NCBI RefSeq assembly: GCF_016907365.1
Contig: NZ_JAFBBV010000001.1
Coordinates: 62,001-126,000 of the forward strand
Direction of reading: 5' to 3'
Origin: Oerskovia paurometabola
GTDB taxonomy: Bacteria > Actinomycetota > Actinomycetes > Actinomycetales > Cellulomonadaceae
DNA length: 64,000 bases
Both the position numbers and the translations under genes were made by a program. Positions within the stretch are counted from its first letter, which is position 1; each line of letters begins with the position of its first letter. Shown here one piece after another: positions 17,375 to 25,806 of the stretch. Below the pieces are notes generated by a model. That model had not been told where the DNA came from and ran no database searches. It saw nothing but the letters and a program-made list of their open reading frames with translations.

Positions 17375-18982
17375 GTGAGTTCCGACTGGTTCGACCTGGC
17401 TACCCAGGGCACCGAGAGCGGTGAGCTGGCCCGGTCGATCGACTGGTCCGCCACCCCGCTCGGCTCCCCCGACACCTGGCCCAAGACGCTGCGCGCCGCC
17501 GTGCGCCTGTGCTTCAGCACGCGCTTCCCCATCTTCATCGCCTGGGGTCCCGACCTCACCATGATCTACAACGACGGCTACCGGCCCATGCTCGGGCAGG
17601 ACAAGCACCCGGGCGCGATGGGTGCCCCGGCAGGCGAGGTGTGGGCCGAGATCTGGGACGACATCGAGCCGTTGTTCGCCTCCGTCCTGGAGACCGGCGT
17701 GCCCACCTGGTCCGAGGACCAGGCCTTGATCATGAACCGCTCGGGCTTCGACGAGGAGACGGCCTTCACCTTCTCGTACAGCCCCCTGCGGGACGAGGAC
17801 GGGACGATCTGCGGGGTCATGGACGTCGCGACCGAGACCACGGGCCACGTGGTCGACGCTCGACGACTCCAGACGCTCGGCACCCTGACCGCGACCCTGC
17901 AGCGCCTCCAGGGCGACGTCGACGAGCTCGCCGCCGCGACCGTCGGGGTGCTCGGGCGCAGCGTCGACGTCACCCGCGCGGACCTCTACCTCGACACCTC
18001 GGCCGGTCTCGTGGCGTTCGCGTCGACACACGAGCGCCACGACGAGTCGGTCCCGTCGCAGGTCCTGCGCGAGGTCGCCGACGAGCGACGGCTCGAGCAG
18101 GTCGGTACGGCGCTCGTCGCCCCCCTCGCGGCGAGCCGCGACCGGTCCGTCGCGGGCGTGATCGTCCTCGAGGGGAACCCGCTCCGCCCCGACGACGAGG
18201 ACCAGCGCTCGTTCCTGCAGCTCGTGGCCTCCGCGGTCGGCACCGCGCTGAGCAGCACGCTCACCCAGATCCGGCAGGTCGACGAGCTGCGCAACGTCGC
18301 GAACGCCCTCCAGGACGCGATGCTGCCCGACGACCCGACGGCCCCGGGGTGGCACACCCGCTACCGCCCGGCTGACGACAGCCTCCTCATCGGCGGCGAC
18401 TGGTACGACGTCGTGGACCTGTCCGGTGGGCGGTTCGGCCTGGTCGTGGGCGACTGTGTGGGCAAGGGCCTGCGCGCCGCGGCCGTCATGGGTCAGCTCC
18501 GCAGCGCGAGCCGCGCCCTGCTCCTGGAGAACCTGGGCCCCGCGGCCACGCTCGAGGGCCTCGACCGCTTCGCGCGGACGCTGCCCGGTGCCGAGCTCGC
18601 GACGGTCCTGTGCGCGATCGTCGACGAGAACGCCCGCACCCTGACGTACTCGGCCGCTGGTCACCTGCCGCCGCTCGTGGTCAACAAGGCCGAGACGTGC
18701 TGGCTCAACGAGGGTCGGGGCACGCCGCTGGCCCTCAGCACCGCACCACGCCCCGAGGCGACCGCCGCGCTCGACAGCGGCGACGCCGTCGTGCTGTACA
18801 CCGACGGGCTCGTCGAGCGCCGCGGCGAGCACCTCTCGGAGGGCCTGCGCCGCCTCGCCCACGCGGCCCTCGCGATCCGCGAGGAGCACCCCGCGTCCGA
18901 CCTGCCCGACGCGCTGCTCGCCGAGCTCCTCGCCGACGGCGCCCGGGACGACGTCGCACTGCTGCTCTACGAGGTGCCCTGA
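17375..18982 (+). CDS. PAS-GAF-SpoIIE (PP2C-type) serine phosphatase
   Basis: Cytoplasmic signalling phosphatase of 535 residues, of the kind that acts on anti-anti-sigma factors in partner-switching pathways. A PAS-like domain spans about 20-150 (FPIFIAWGPDLTMIYNDGYR). A GAF-like domain spans about 165-290. The PP2C/SpoIIE domain spans 310-535 with its metal-binding motifs intact: GGDWYD, VGDCVGKG, VLYTDGL and ARDDVALLL. No membrane helices or kinase domain are seen. The GTG start follows TCCT-poor sequence, so the start is less certain. It lies between two NarL-type two-component systems and ends four nucleotides before a convergent response-regulator gene. Substrate anti-anti-sigma factors are not in the window. 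Confidence 0.9.
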   Translation: MSSDWFDLATQGTESGELARSIDWSATPLGSPDTWPKTLRAAVRLCFSTRFPIFIAWGPDLTMIYNDGYRPMLGQDKHPGAMGAPAGEVWAEIWDDIEPLFASVLETGVPTWSEDQALIMNRSGFDEETAFTFSYSPLRDEDGTICGVMDVATETTGHVVDARRLQTLGTLTATLQRLQGDVDELAAATVGVLGRSVDVTRADLYLDTSAGLVAFASTHERHDESVPSQVLREVADERRLEQVGTALVAPLAASRDRSVAGVIVLEGNPLRPDDEDQRSFLQLVASAVGTALSSTLTQIRQVDELRNVANALQDAMLPDDPTAPGWHTRYRPADDSLLIGGDWYDVVDLSGGRFGLVVGDCVGKGLRAAAVMGQLRSASRALLLENLGPAATLEGLDRFARTLPGAELATVLCAIVDENARTLTYSAAGHLPPLVVNKAETCWLNEGRGTPLALSTAPRPEATAALDSGDAVVLYTDGLVERRGEHLSEGLRRLAHAALAIREEHPASDLPDALLAELLADGARDDVALLLYEVP

Positions 18983-18986
18983 CCCG

Positions 18987-19691
18987 CTAGGCGAGCCCCG
19001 CGTCGTGCACGCAGATCGCGACCTGCACACGGTTGTCGGCCCCGAGCTTGTCGAGCACCCGCCCCACGTGGGTCTTGACCGTCGCGATGCTCAGGAACAG
19101 GCTCGCCGCGATGTCCGCGTTGGACAGCCCCGTCCCGATCGCGAGCGCGACCTCGAGCTCGCGCTCGGTCAGCCGCGCGAGGCGCACCTTCGCGGCGGCC
19201 TCCCGGTCGTCGACGGGCTGACGCGCGACGGCCGTGATGAGCTGCTGCGTCACGGACGGGGACAGCATCGACCGCCCCTGCGCGACGAGCCGGACCGCCG
19301 CGACGAGCTCGGCCGGCGGCGTGTCCTTGAGCAGGAAGCCCGCCGCGCCCAGCCGCAGCGCGGTCAGCACCATGTCGTCGGCGTCGAACGTCGTCAGGAC
19401 GATGACCTTGAGCGCAGGGTCGGCGGCGCGCGCGATCTCCAGGGCAGCGAGCCCGTCGCGACGCGGCATGCGGATGTCCATGAGGACGACGTCGGGCCGG
19501 GTACGCGCGATCTCGGCGACCGCGGCGATCCCGTCGGAGGCCTCGCCCACGATCTCGATCGCCCGGTCGCCGCCCAGGATGAGGCGCAGTCCCGCGCGGA
19601 CCAGCGTGTCGTCGTCGACCAGGACGACGCGCAGGGGTGCGTTCGCCGGCGCGGTCTCGGGCACGGCAGGCGCCAGGGGGGTCAGGTCCAC
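18987..19691 (-). CDS. NarL/LuxR-type response regulator
   Basis: Receiver plus LuxR output domain, about 234 residues. Motifs include RVVLVDDDTLVRAGL, phospho-acceptor VVLMDIRMPRRDG, FLLKDTPPAE, and TERELEVALAIGTGLSNADI with IATVKTHVGRVLDKLG. The start is uncertain. The GTG at 19691 overlaps the kinase stop and gives a ~20-residue Pro/Ala leader. A GTG 36 nt further in is also possible. It is coupled to the kinase upstream and convergent with the phosphatase gene. Confidence 0.9.
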   Translation of the reverse strand: MDLTPLAPAVPETAPANAPLRVVLVDDDTLVRAGLRLILGGDRAIEIVGEASDGIAAVAEIARTRPDVVLMDIRMPRRDGLAALEIARAADPALKVIVLTTFDADDMVLTALRLGAAGFLLKDTPPAELVAAVRLVAQGRSMLSPSVTQQLITAVARQPVDDREAAAKVRLARLTERELEVALAIGTGLSNADIAASLFLSIATVKTHVGRVLDKLGADNRVQVAICVHDAGLA

Positions 19692-20926
19692 GGGAGCCAC
19701 GCTCTCACGACGAAGCGCCCCGCCCCGTCGGGCCGTGCGGTCAGCTCGCCGCCGGTGAGCCGCGCGCGCTCGGCGAGCCCCGTCAGCCCCAGGCCCGACG
19801 ACGGCGCACCGGACGGGCGCGGCTCGTCGCCGGCGTCGGGCACGCGGACCGCGACGAGCGGGTTGGTGACCCGCACCGTGAGCCCCTCCCCCGGGGCGCC
19901 GTCGATCTCGACGCGGACCGCCTCGCCCGGCGCGTGCTTGCGAGCGTTCGTGAGGGACTCCTGGAGGATGCGGTACGCGCTCCGGCTCACCTGGTCGCCC
20001 AGCCCGGCGAGATGCTCGGCCGTGTCCGGGGAGACCTCGCACGTGACCGGGTCGGAGCCGTCCGGGCCCTGCACCTCGGCCAGCAGGTCGGGCAGGGCGA
20101 CGAGCGTCGGCTGCGGGCGCTCGGGGGTCCCGCCCGGGACGTCGGTCTCGCGCAGGACGCCGAGGACCTCCCGCAGCTCGGTCATCGCGAGGTGCGCGTT
20201 GTCGCGGATCACGCCCGCGGCCGCCGCGGACTCCTCGGGCGTGAGGTCCGTGCGGTACGCGAGCGCGCCCGAGTGCATCGCGACGAGCGAGATGCGGTGC
20301 GCCAGGACGTCGTGCATCTCGCGCGCGATCCGGGTGCGCTCGGTCGAGCGCGCCTGGTCGACACGCGCGGCCTGCTCACGCTCGGCCGTCACGGCCCGCA
20401 CGCGCCAGGACTCCGCGAGGTCGCGGCGGTTCCCGATCGAGACACCGATCGCGACGAGCAGGGCGTACACGAGCGCCCCGACGACGACCCACACCCACCA
20501 GGGCGTCTGCGCCCACTCGGGGATCAGCGAGCGGAAGAGCGCCTCGTTCCCCAGGCTGGACGCCATGCAGACGAGCCCGACGCCCGCGATCTCGCGCCAC
20601 CGTCGACGGGTCGCGAGCGAGATCAGCGCGATCACGACGGCCCCCGCACCGAAGGTCGTGAAGCCGCCGACCGCCCCCATGAGGAGCGCCACGGTGAGCG
20701 GTGCCGCACGGACCGCCGGGAGGAGGACCAGCGCCACGACGCCGAGGAGGAGGTCGAGCAGGAAGATCGTGGCCCACTGCTCCAAGGTCGCCCCCTGAGG
20801 GTCCTCCGCGGTCAGGAGCGCGTTGGCGAGGTACAGCAGGGCGCCGAACCCGAACGCGGCCGCCAGCCGCCAGGACATGTCGAAGGCCGAGTAGGGCACG
20901 TAGCGGATCGGCGGAGCGGGAGGCAT
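19682..20926 (-). CDS. Sensor histidine kinase (HisKA_3 / HATPase)
   Basis: Membrane sensor of 414 residues for the following response regulator. About six hydrophobic helices fill residues 15-165. Phospho-acceptor motif RTRIAREMHDVLAHRIS and a HATPase with SLTNARKHAPGE and SGLGLTGLAERARL follow. Its C-terminal codons overlap the regulator gene. It is the third such pair in 17 kb. No Shine-Dalgarno is obvious at the ATG. Confidence 0.92.
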   Translation of the reverse strand: MPPAPPIRYVPYSAFDMSWRLAAAFGFGALLYLANALLTAEDPQGATLEQWATIFLLDLLLGVVALVLLPAVRAAPLTVALLMGAVGGFTTFGAGAVVIALISLATRRRWREIAGVGLVCMASSLGNEALFRSLIPEWAQTPWWVWVVVGALVYALLVAIGVSIGNRRDLAESWRVRAVTAEREQAARVDQARSTERTRIAREMHDVLAHRISLVAMHSGALAYRTDLTPEESAAAAGVIRDNAHLAMTELREVLGVLRETDVPGGTPERPQPTLVALPDLLAEVQGPDGSDPVTCEVSPDTAEHLAGLGDQVSRSAYRILQESLTNARKHAPGEAVRVEIDGAPGEGLTVRVTNPLVAVRVPDAGDEPRPSGAPSSGLGLTGLAERARLTGGELTARPDGAGRFVVRAWLPWT

Positions 20927-21035
20927 GTGGCGAGACTATGCGCGCGGGCGGGCGGTACACATCGCCAGTCGGGACGACCCGGGGTCACCCCAAAGGATCA
21001 GGTCGTCGTCCCGTCGCCGGCTGCCGCGGGCACGA

Positions 21036-21079
21036 CGACGGCGGCGCACCCGGGATCGAGCCCGGGTGCGCCGCCGTCG
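21036..21079 (-). terminator. Perfect hairpin terminator after the Lsr2-C-like gene
   Basis: A 19-bp perfect stem (arm CGACGGCGGCGCACCCGGG) with loop ATCGAG begins 35 nt downstream of the stop codon. It lies before the kinase gene. Confidence 0.75.
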
Positions 21080-21114
21080 CGGGCCGGTCCGTGGACCGAC
21101 GGGTGATGCTGGGG

Positions 21115-21807
21115 TCAGTCCGCTGCGGGGGTCTCGCCGTTCGCCGCGCGGTACGCGGTGAGGACGGCCTTGGGCAGGCGGCCCTTGGGGCTCACCGTGT
21201 GCCCGTTCGCGAGCGCCCAGGTGCGGATCTCGGCGGTCGTCTCGCCCGGCAGGAGATAGCCGGTGCTCTTCGGGGCCGCGGGGGCCAGGGAGGCTGCGGG
21301 CTCGACGACGGGCGCCTCCTCGACGACGACCGACTCGACGACCTCGACCGTGACGGCTCCGGTCTCGACGACCTCGACCTCCTCGGGCGCCTCCACGACC
21401 TCGACCGCTGCGACCACCACGGTCTCGGTCCCGGTCTCGGTCCCGGTCTCCGTCTCCGTCTCGATCTCGACGGGCTCGGTGACCTCGGCGACCTCGACCG
21501 TCTCGACTACCTCGGTGACCTCGGTGACCTCGGCCGTCTCTGCGGCTGCGACCGGCTCCCGTTCGACGACGGCCGGCGCTTCGACCTTCGGCGCGGTCTC
21601 CGGCTCCAGCACGGCGATGGCGACCGGCGTCGTCGCAGGCTCGACCGCTGCGGCAGGCGCGGTCGGCGCCGTCGTGCGGGCGGGCGCCTGCTCAGGAGCG
21701 GTGTCGGCGGCGGTCCCCTGGGTGGCGTCGAACAGGGACGCGACGCTCACCACCGGCGCGGCCTCCGCCTTCTTCCGACGACCCTTGAACCAGCTCAGCA
21801 AACCCAT
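21115..21807 (-). CDS. Lsr2 C-terminal-domain-like protein with acidic low-complexity middle
   Basis: Protein of 230 residues in three parts. Residues 1-13 are basic (LLSWFKGRRKK). Residues 30-185 are low-complexity, first Ala/Pro/Thr and then strongly acidic Glu/Val/Thr repeats (TETETGTETGTET, EVTEVTEVVETVEVAEVTEP). Residues 194-223 read IRTWALANGHTVSPKGRLPK followed by AVLTAYRAAN. The last part matches the AT-hook-like DNA-binding domain of the nucleoid protein Lsr2, including the W...NG....GR.P...L..Y pattern. The N-terminal Lsr2 oligomerisation domain is missing. The ATG at 21807 follows GAGAGG. Binding to AT-rich DNA is likely by homology; the role of the acidic segment is unknown. Confidence 0.75.
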   Translation of the reverse strand: MGLLSWFKGRRKKAEAAPVVSVASLFDATQGTAADTAPEQAPARTTAPTAPAAAVEPATTPVAIAVLEPETAPKVEAPAVVEREPVAAAETAEVTEVTEVVETVEVAEVTEPVEIETETETGTETGTETVVVAAVEVVEAPEEVEVVETGAVTVEVVESVVVEEAPVVEPAASLAPAAPKSTGYLLPGETTAEIRTWALANGHTVSPKGRLPKAVLTAYRAANGETPAAD

Positions 21808-21906
21808 GACGACCTCTCGGCGAACGATGCGCACACCGGTCGACGTGCGCGCGGCAACTCTTTCACATCTCGGACAACCGCCGGTAGGACGCCCACGGCC
21901 CACCGG

Positions 21907-22707
21907 TCAGCGGGACGACCGCCGCCACGTGAGGGCGGAGCGTATGCACCTGACGACGCCGAGGGCCAGGGTCGCGACGGCGAGGAGCACCACGACCTTG
22001 CCCGCAGGGCCGAACGCCGAGTTCGCGACCACGACGTCGTACAGCACATGGGCGGCCACGAACGGCCAGACGTCGCGGTGGCGCGAGTACAGCAGCCAGA
22101 AGAGCACGGACCAGACGAGCACCAGGGTCACGGTCATCGGGACGCCGTAGTAGAGGTGGAAGAGGCCTCGGAGCACGACGATCACGGCGACCTGTACCCA
22201 CCCCGGCGCCCGCAGCCGCGTGAGGACCGCGACCGGGACGGCCAGGATCAGGATCTCCTCGGCCACGCCCGCGTGCAGCGCGTAGAGCAGGACCATGAGC
22301 GCCCCGGGGCGCTCACCCCCACCGGACCCCGCCTGCTCCAGGACCGGTGCGAAGGACGCGGCCTGGAACGCGACCCACAGGAACAGGTACGCCACGGCGA
22401 AGAGCCCGAGCCTGTCCCACCAGCCCGACCGCTCACGACGGACGAGCCCCAGGTCCACGCGGTCCACGCCACCCCGAGCGGCCAGCACGACCGCCAGCGC
22501 GATGGCCACGAGCGCGGTGCCCCACAGGATCGCCATGGCACCGGCGTCGGGCGACCCGGACGACGCCGTGCCGGACAGGATCTGCACGGCCCCGTACACG
22601 TAGAGCCCGAACGCGACCACGTACGGGACGACGATCGTCGTCGCGCCCCACAGGACCGACGTCGGCCGGGACCAGGGCAGCGCTACGTCGGTCGACGACC
22701 GGCTCAC
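21907..22707 (-). CDS. CPBP-family intramembrane metalloprotease-like protein
   Basis: Integral membrane protein of 266 residues with about seven helices. It carries the CPBP (Rce1-like) motifs: EE in HAGVAEEILILAV, the R/H pair in LRGLFHLYYG, and the last His in FVAAHVLYDVV. These residues form the proposed glutamate/histidine active site. The GTG start overlaps the TGA of the preceding membrane-protein gene (GTGA), so the two are translationally coupled. CPBP proteins process prenylated or peptide substrates in some bacteria; no substrate is recognisable here. Confidence 0.82.
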   Translation of the reverse strand: MSRSSTDVALPWSRPTSVLWGATTIVVPYVVAFGLYVYGAVQILSGTASSGSPDAGAMAILWGTALVAIALAVVLAARGGVDRVDLGLVRRERSGWWDRLGLFAVAYLFLWVAFQAASFAPVLEQAGSGGGERPGALMVLLYALHAGVAEEILILAVPVAVLTRLRAPGWVQVAVIVVLRGLFHLYYGVPMTVTLVLVWSVLFWLLYSRHRDVWPFVAAHVLYDVVVANSAFGPAGKVVVLLAVATLALGVVRCIRSALTWRRSSR

Positions 22708-23150
22708 TTCTCGAACGTCCCGTCCGCCGGCATCGTCACGTCGCACGTCACGGGAGCGCCCGGCACGGTCGAGGTGGCCTCGACGAGCACGGCCTCGTTG
22801 GTGCGCCCCACGTCCTTGAGGACGCGGCACGACACGATGCCCTCCCCGGCGGGGGTCGCCTCGATCCGCGCCGGCTGTCCGGCGGCCACGACGGCCTCGG
22901 TCGTGAAGGGCGACCCGACGGGACCGGGCGCGCTCTGCTCGACCGACGTCCCCGTGCGGTCGCCCGCGGGTGCCTGCGTCCAGACGACCGACTCGACCCC
23001 CGTGTCCGACGTGACCTCGTACGTGAGGAAGTACGAGTCGATCGGCCGGTCGATGATCGCCGTGCGCAACGCCAGGAAGCCCACCACGAGCAGGGCGATG
23101 CCCAGGATCGAACTGACGACGACGAGGACTGGACCGACCTTGCTCTGCAC
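22704..23150 (-). CDS. Single-pass membrane protein, uncharacterised
   Basis: Protein of 148 residues with one N-terminal helix (VGPVLVVVSSILGIALLVVG) and an extracellular beta-rich domain. Two cysteines (VSCRVLK and PVTCDVT) could form a disulphide. The layout resembles small actinobacterial envelope proteins of the MmpS/DUF4307 type, but I cannot assign a family. The GTG at 23150 has GGAG six nucleotides upstream. It directly precedes, and overlaps by four bases, the CPBP gene, so it may be the protease-like protein's partner or substrate. Confidence 0.75.
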   Translation of the reverse strand: MQSKVGPVLVVVSSILGIALLVVGFLALRTAIIDRPIDSYFLTYEVTSDTGVESVVWTQAPAGDRTGTSVEQSAPGPVGSPFTTEAVVAAGQPARIEATPAGEGIVSCRVLKDVGRTNEAVLVEATSTVPGAPVTCDVTMPADGTFEK

Positions 23151-23474
23151 AGCACGCTCCGAAGGATCTGCGGCCGAGGCGTGGTGCGCCGGGGCCGACG
23201 GGGACGGTCGCCGGGTGCAGCGCCGTCGGGCACACCGTGGCACCTCCGGTCCGCAGGACGGGAGGCGGGTGGTGCGCTGCTCCCACGCTAGGCGCGCGGA
23301 CCGCGGCGCACATCGACCCTGCGGGCGAGGTCCGGGCGAGGGCTCCCGGCGGGCTCGTCGGCCCTGCGGCGTACCCGCGTCACCCGCAGGGCGACAACCG
23401 GACACCCGGAACTCGCTCGACTCCCGAGCGGCAGCGCGATGTACTGGAGACCCGCCCGCACCACCAGGAGTCCC
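23151..23474. other. 324-nt divergent intergenic region
   Basis: The gap lies between the minus-strand membrane-protein gene and the plus-strand pentapeptide gene, so it must hold both promoters. I see one copy of the dispersed word GCCGTCGGGC (23222-23231) and the AGGAG ribosome site of the pentapeptide gene. I see no convincing -35/-10 pair, palindrome or ORF. Confidence 0.6.
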
Positions 23475-24413
23475 ATGCCGTCGCCGAGTCCCTCCACCGA
23501 TCGTGAGCGCCTCGGCCTGCACGCCGACTGCGCGAGCTGCTTCGGCCTGTGCTGCGTCGCGCTCGCGTTCACGCGCTCGTCGGACTTCCCGATCGACAAG
23601 GACGTGGGCGAGCCCTGCCGCAACCTGCGGCCGGACCACCGGTGCGGCATCCACCCCGAGCTCCGCGCGCGCGGGTTCGCGGGGTGCACGGTCTACGACT
23701 GCTTCGGTGCGGGCCAGAAGATCTCCCGGGTCACGTTCGCCGGGCAGGACTGGCGCGAGCACCCCGAGGTGCGGACGTCGATGTTCGCGCTGCTGCCCGT
23801 GCTGCGCCACGTCCACGAGCTGCTGTGGTACCTCACCGAGGCCGTGGCGCTGACCGCCGGCCACGACCCCGCGCTGACCACAGACCTGCGCGCTGCCCTG
23901 GACCGGGTCGAACGCCTCTCCCTCGGCACTCCGGACGACCTCCTCGCCCTGCACCTCGACGCGCTGCGGGGCAGCGTCAACCCGCTCCTGCTGCGGGCGA
24001 GCGAGGGAGCGCGCGCACGCTCGGCGCACCAGCCGCGCGGCCGTCGCGCCGACCACCGGGGCGCGGACCTCGTCGGCCGGCGCCTGGCCGGGACGGACCT
24101 GCGCGGCGCGAGCCTGCGCGGTGCCCTGCTCGTCGGCGCCGACCTGCAGGGGGCTGACCTGCGCTGCGCCGACCTCGTCGGGGCCGACCTGCGCGGCACC
24201 GACCTGCGCGGCGCGGACCTCACCGACGCGCTGTTCCTCACCCAGGCCCAGGTCGCTGCGGCCCGTGGGGACGCCGCGACGCGCCTGCCCACCGGGCTCG
24301 ACCGCCCCGAGCACTGGGCCGCCGCGCCGGCGGGCACCGCCCCGGCGCCGCAACGGCACGGTCGGCACCCCCGCGGTGACCACCCGCGCAGGTCGGGGCG
24401 CCCCCGGCGGTGA
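23475..24413 (+). CDS. Cys-rich / pentapeptide-repeat protein
   Basis: Cytosolic protein of 312 residues in two parts. The N-terminal ~110 residues hold nine cysteines in spaced pairs (CASCFGLCC, GEPCRNL, HRCGIH, GCTVYDCFG), a pattern suited to binding Zn or an Fe-S cluster. The middle is helical. Residues about 195-265 are pentapeptide repeats of the A(D/N)L type (GTDLRGASLRGALLVGADLQ and onward), forming a right-handed beta-helix. The start at ATG 23475 follows AGGAG by four nucleotides. Pentapeptide proteins can mimic DNA (Qnr/MfpA); whether this one does is unknown. Confidence 0.85.
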   Translation: MPSPSPSTDRERLGLHADCASCFGLCCVALAFTRSSDFPIDKDVGEPCRNLRPDHRCGIHPELRARGFAGCTVYDCFGAGQKISRVTFAGQDWREHPEVRTSMFALLPVLRHVHELLWYLTEAVALTAGHDPALTTDLRAALDRVERLSLGTPDDLLALHLDALRGSVNPLLLRASEGARARSAHQPRGRRADHRGADLVGRRLAGTDLRGASLRGALLVGADLQGADLRCADLVGADLRGTDLRGADLTDALFLTQAQVAAARGDAATRLPTGLDRPEHWAAAPAGTAPAPQRHGRHPRGDHPRRSGRPRR

Positions 24414-24477
24414 GCGACGCCGTCGGGCACCCGCAGCGCCGACCTTGCGGCGTCCGGCAGGAACCACGGCCCACGAC

Positions 24478-24508
24478 CGAGGGGCGGCCCCGACGGGACC
24501 GCCCCTCG
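24478..24508. terminator. Bidirectional hairpin terminator
   Basis: CGAGGGGCGG...CCGCCCCTCG forms a stem of about 13 bp with one mismatch. It lies between the convergent pentapeptide-repeat and Rv0909-like genes, ending 4 nt from the latter's stop codon. Confidence 0.65.
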
Positions 24509-24512
24509 CCGC

Positions 24513-24695
24513 TCACTTGTCGTTGAGCTTCTTGGCCTGCTCGGCCACCGTGTCGACGTGCTTGTCGACCGAGTCCGACGTGCGGCCCTTGACCAGGTCC
24601 GCGACCTGGTCGATGCGCTCGTCCGTCAGCGCCTCCTTGGCCTTCGCGACGATGCCGCCCAGGCCACCCAGTGCGCCACCCTTCGACTCGCTCAT
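24513..24695 (-). CDS. Small Rv0909/MT0933-like protein
   Basis: Sixty-residue hydrophilic, helical protein (IVAKAKEALTDERIDQVADL, SDSVDKHVDTVAEQAKKLND). Its pattern of K.A...A...D.K.D...D.....KT...SD..DK matches the short proteins annotated as MT0933-like antitoxins. No partner toxin is adjacent, so an antitoxin role is doubtful and a general stress or structural role is as likely. The ATG follows GGAAGGACGAGG. Confidence 0.65.
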   Translation of the reverse strand: MSESKGGALGGLGGIVAKAKEALTDERIDQVADLVKGRTSDSVDKHVDTVAEQAKKLNDK

Positions 24696-24738
24696 GTCCT
24701 CGTCCTTCCGTCGGTTCCCGGGACCGGGCGGTACCGGG

Positions 24739-25749
24739 TCAGTGCGTATCCTGCCCCGGCCCGGCCGCTCGCTGCGCACCCAGGAGCGGGTGAAGCGTCA
24801 CGGCAACGAGCACGATCCGCGTGCCCGACGCCGTCCGGGCGCCCCAGGCCGCCTCGACGTCGCGCAGCGGGGTCGGCACGACGTCGACCTCGGGCCGGAC
24901 CTGCGGCAGCAGAGCCGCGAGCTCACGGACGGCGGCGACCATCCCCGCAGGCGGCACGGACCCCTGACCGCTGCCGCTGACCTGCACGTTCGTCTTCCGG
25001 AGCGTCGCCGCGGGCAACGTGATGGTCGGCCCCGCGGTCGCACCGACGTGGACCCATCGCAGCAGGTGTGCAGGGTCCGTCCGCGCCCCCGTCACGGCTG
25101 CGAGCGCCCCCTCGGTCGGCGCTCCCCACACGTAGTCGACCACGACGTCGACGTCCGCGGCCTCGCGGGCGAGACGCTCGGCCGCGTCGTCGGCCGTGAG
25201 CGGCACGACCGCGTCCGCCCCGAGGCGCCTGACGACCTCGAGCGAGGCGGGGTCGCGCCCGGCCCCGACGACGCGGCTCGCGCCCAGGTGACGGGCGAGC
25301 TGGACCGCGAGGCGCCCGGCGCTGCCCGTCGCCCCCAGGACCAGGACGCTCTCGCCCGACCGCACGTCGGCGCGGCGCCGCAGGGCGAGCCACGCCGACA
25401 TCGCCGGGTTCATCGCGGCGGCGAACGTCACGTCGTCGAGCCCCTCGGGCAGGTCCACGAGGTGGTCCTCGGGCACCGCGACGAGTTCGGCCATGCTCCC
25501 GCGCGGGGCGTGGAGGCCGGCGAAGAACACGCGCCGCCCGTCCTCGGTGCGGCCCACGCCGTCGAAGCCCGGGACGAGCGGCAGCACGCCGTCGCTCGTG
25601 TAGTGCGTGCCCGCGGCGCCCGACCGGACGCGCGGGTGCAGACCCGCGGCCAGGACGTGTACGAGGACCTCGCCCGGGCCGGGCACGGGGTCGGGGATCT
25701 CGGCGTAGCGGGGCGGCTGGTCGAACGACGTGACGAGGGCTGCGTGCAC
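24739..25749 (-). CDS. Zinc-binding-dehydrogenase-type quinone/enone oxidoreductase
   Basis: Medium-chain reductase of 336 residues. The GroES-like half contains GPGEVLVHVLAAGLHPRVRS, and the nucleotide fold contains SVLVLGATGSAGRLAVQLAR. No structural zinc cysteines are seen, so it resembles QOR/YhdH-type NADPH reductases rather than alcohol dehydrogenases. The GTG at 25749 follows AGAGAGG by seven nucleotides. It lies 57 nt downstream of the MscS gene in the same direction. The physiological substrate is unknown. Confidence 0.85.
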   Translation of the reverse strand: MHAALVTSFDQPPRYAEIPDPVPGPGEVLVHVLAAGLHPRVRSGAAGTHYTSDGVLPLVPGFDGVGRTEDGRRVFFAGLHAPRGSMAELVAVPEDHLVDLPEGLDDVTFAAAMNPAMSAWLALRRRADVRSGESVLVLGATGSAGRLAVQLARHLGASRVVGAGRDPASLEVVRRLGADAVVPLTADDAAERLAREAADVDVVVDYVWGAPTEGALAAVTGARTDPAHLLRWVHVGATAGPTITLPAATLRKTNVQVSGSGQGSVPPAGMVAAVRELAALLPQVRPEVDVVPTPLRDVEAAWGARTASGTRIVLVAVTLHPLLGAQRAAGPGQDTH

Positions 25750-25806
25750 GGGACTACCTCTCTGCGGACGAGCCACGAGGCCCGGCTCGGACGGGGCGGG
25801 GGCGGG

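Noticed and set aside
21300..21640. CRISPR or DNA tandem repeat in the Lsr2-C-like gene
   Set aside because: The repetition is irregular Glu/Val/Thr codon usage, without spacers or fixed period.
22708..23313. Upstream extension of the CPBP gene
   Set aside because: It overlaps the single-pass membrane-protein gene in another frame. The GTGA junction fixes the start.
20701..23853. Very long plus-strand reading frame (about 1050 codons)
   Set aside because: It runs antisense to the kinase, Lsr2-like, CPBP and membrane-protein genes, is rich in Arg/Gly/Pro and has no domain. It is an open frame caused by high GC.
24513..24695. Toxin-antitoxin pair with the Rv0909-like gene
   Set aside because: No toxin-like gene lies on either side: the neighbours are a pentapeptide protein and an oxidoreductase.
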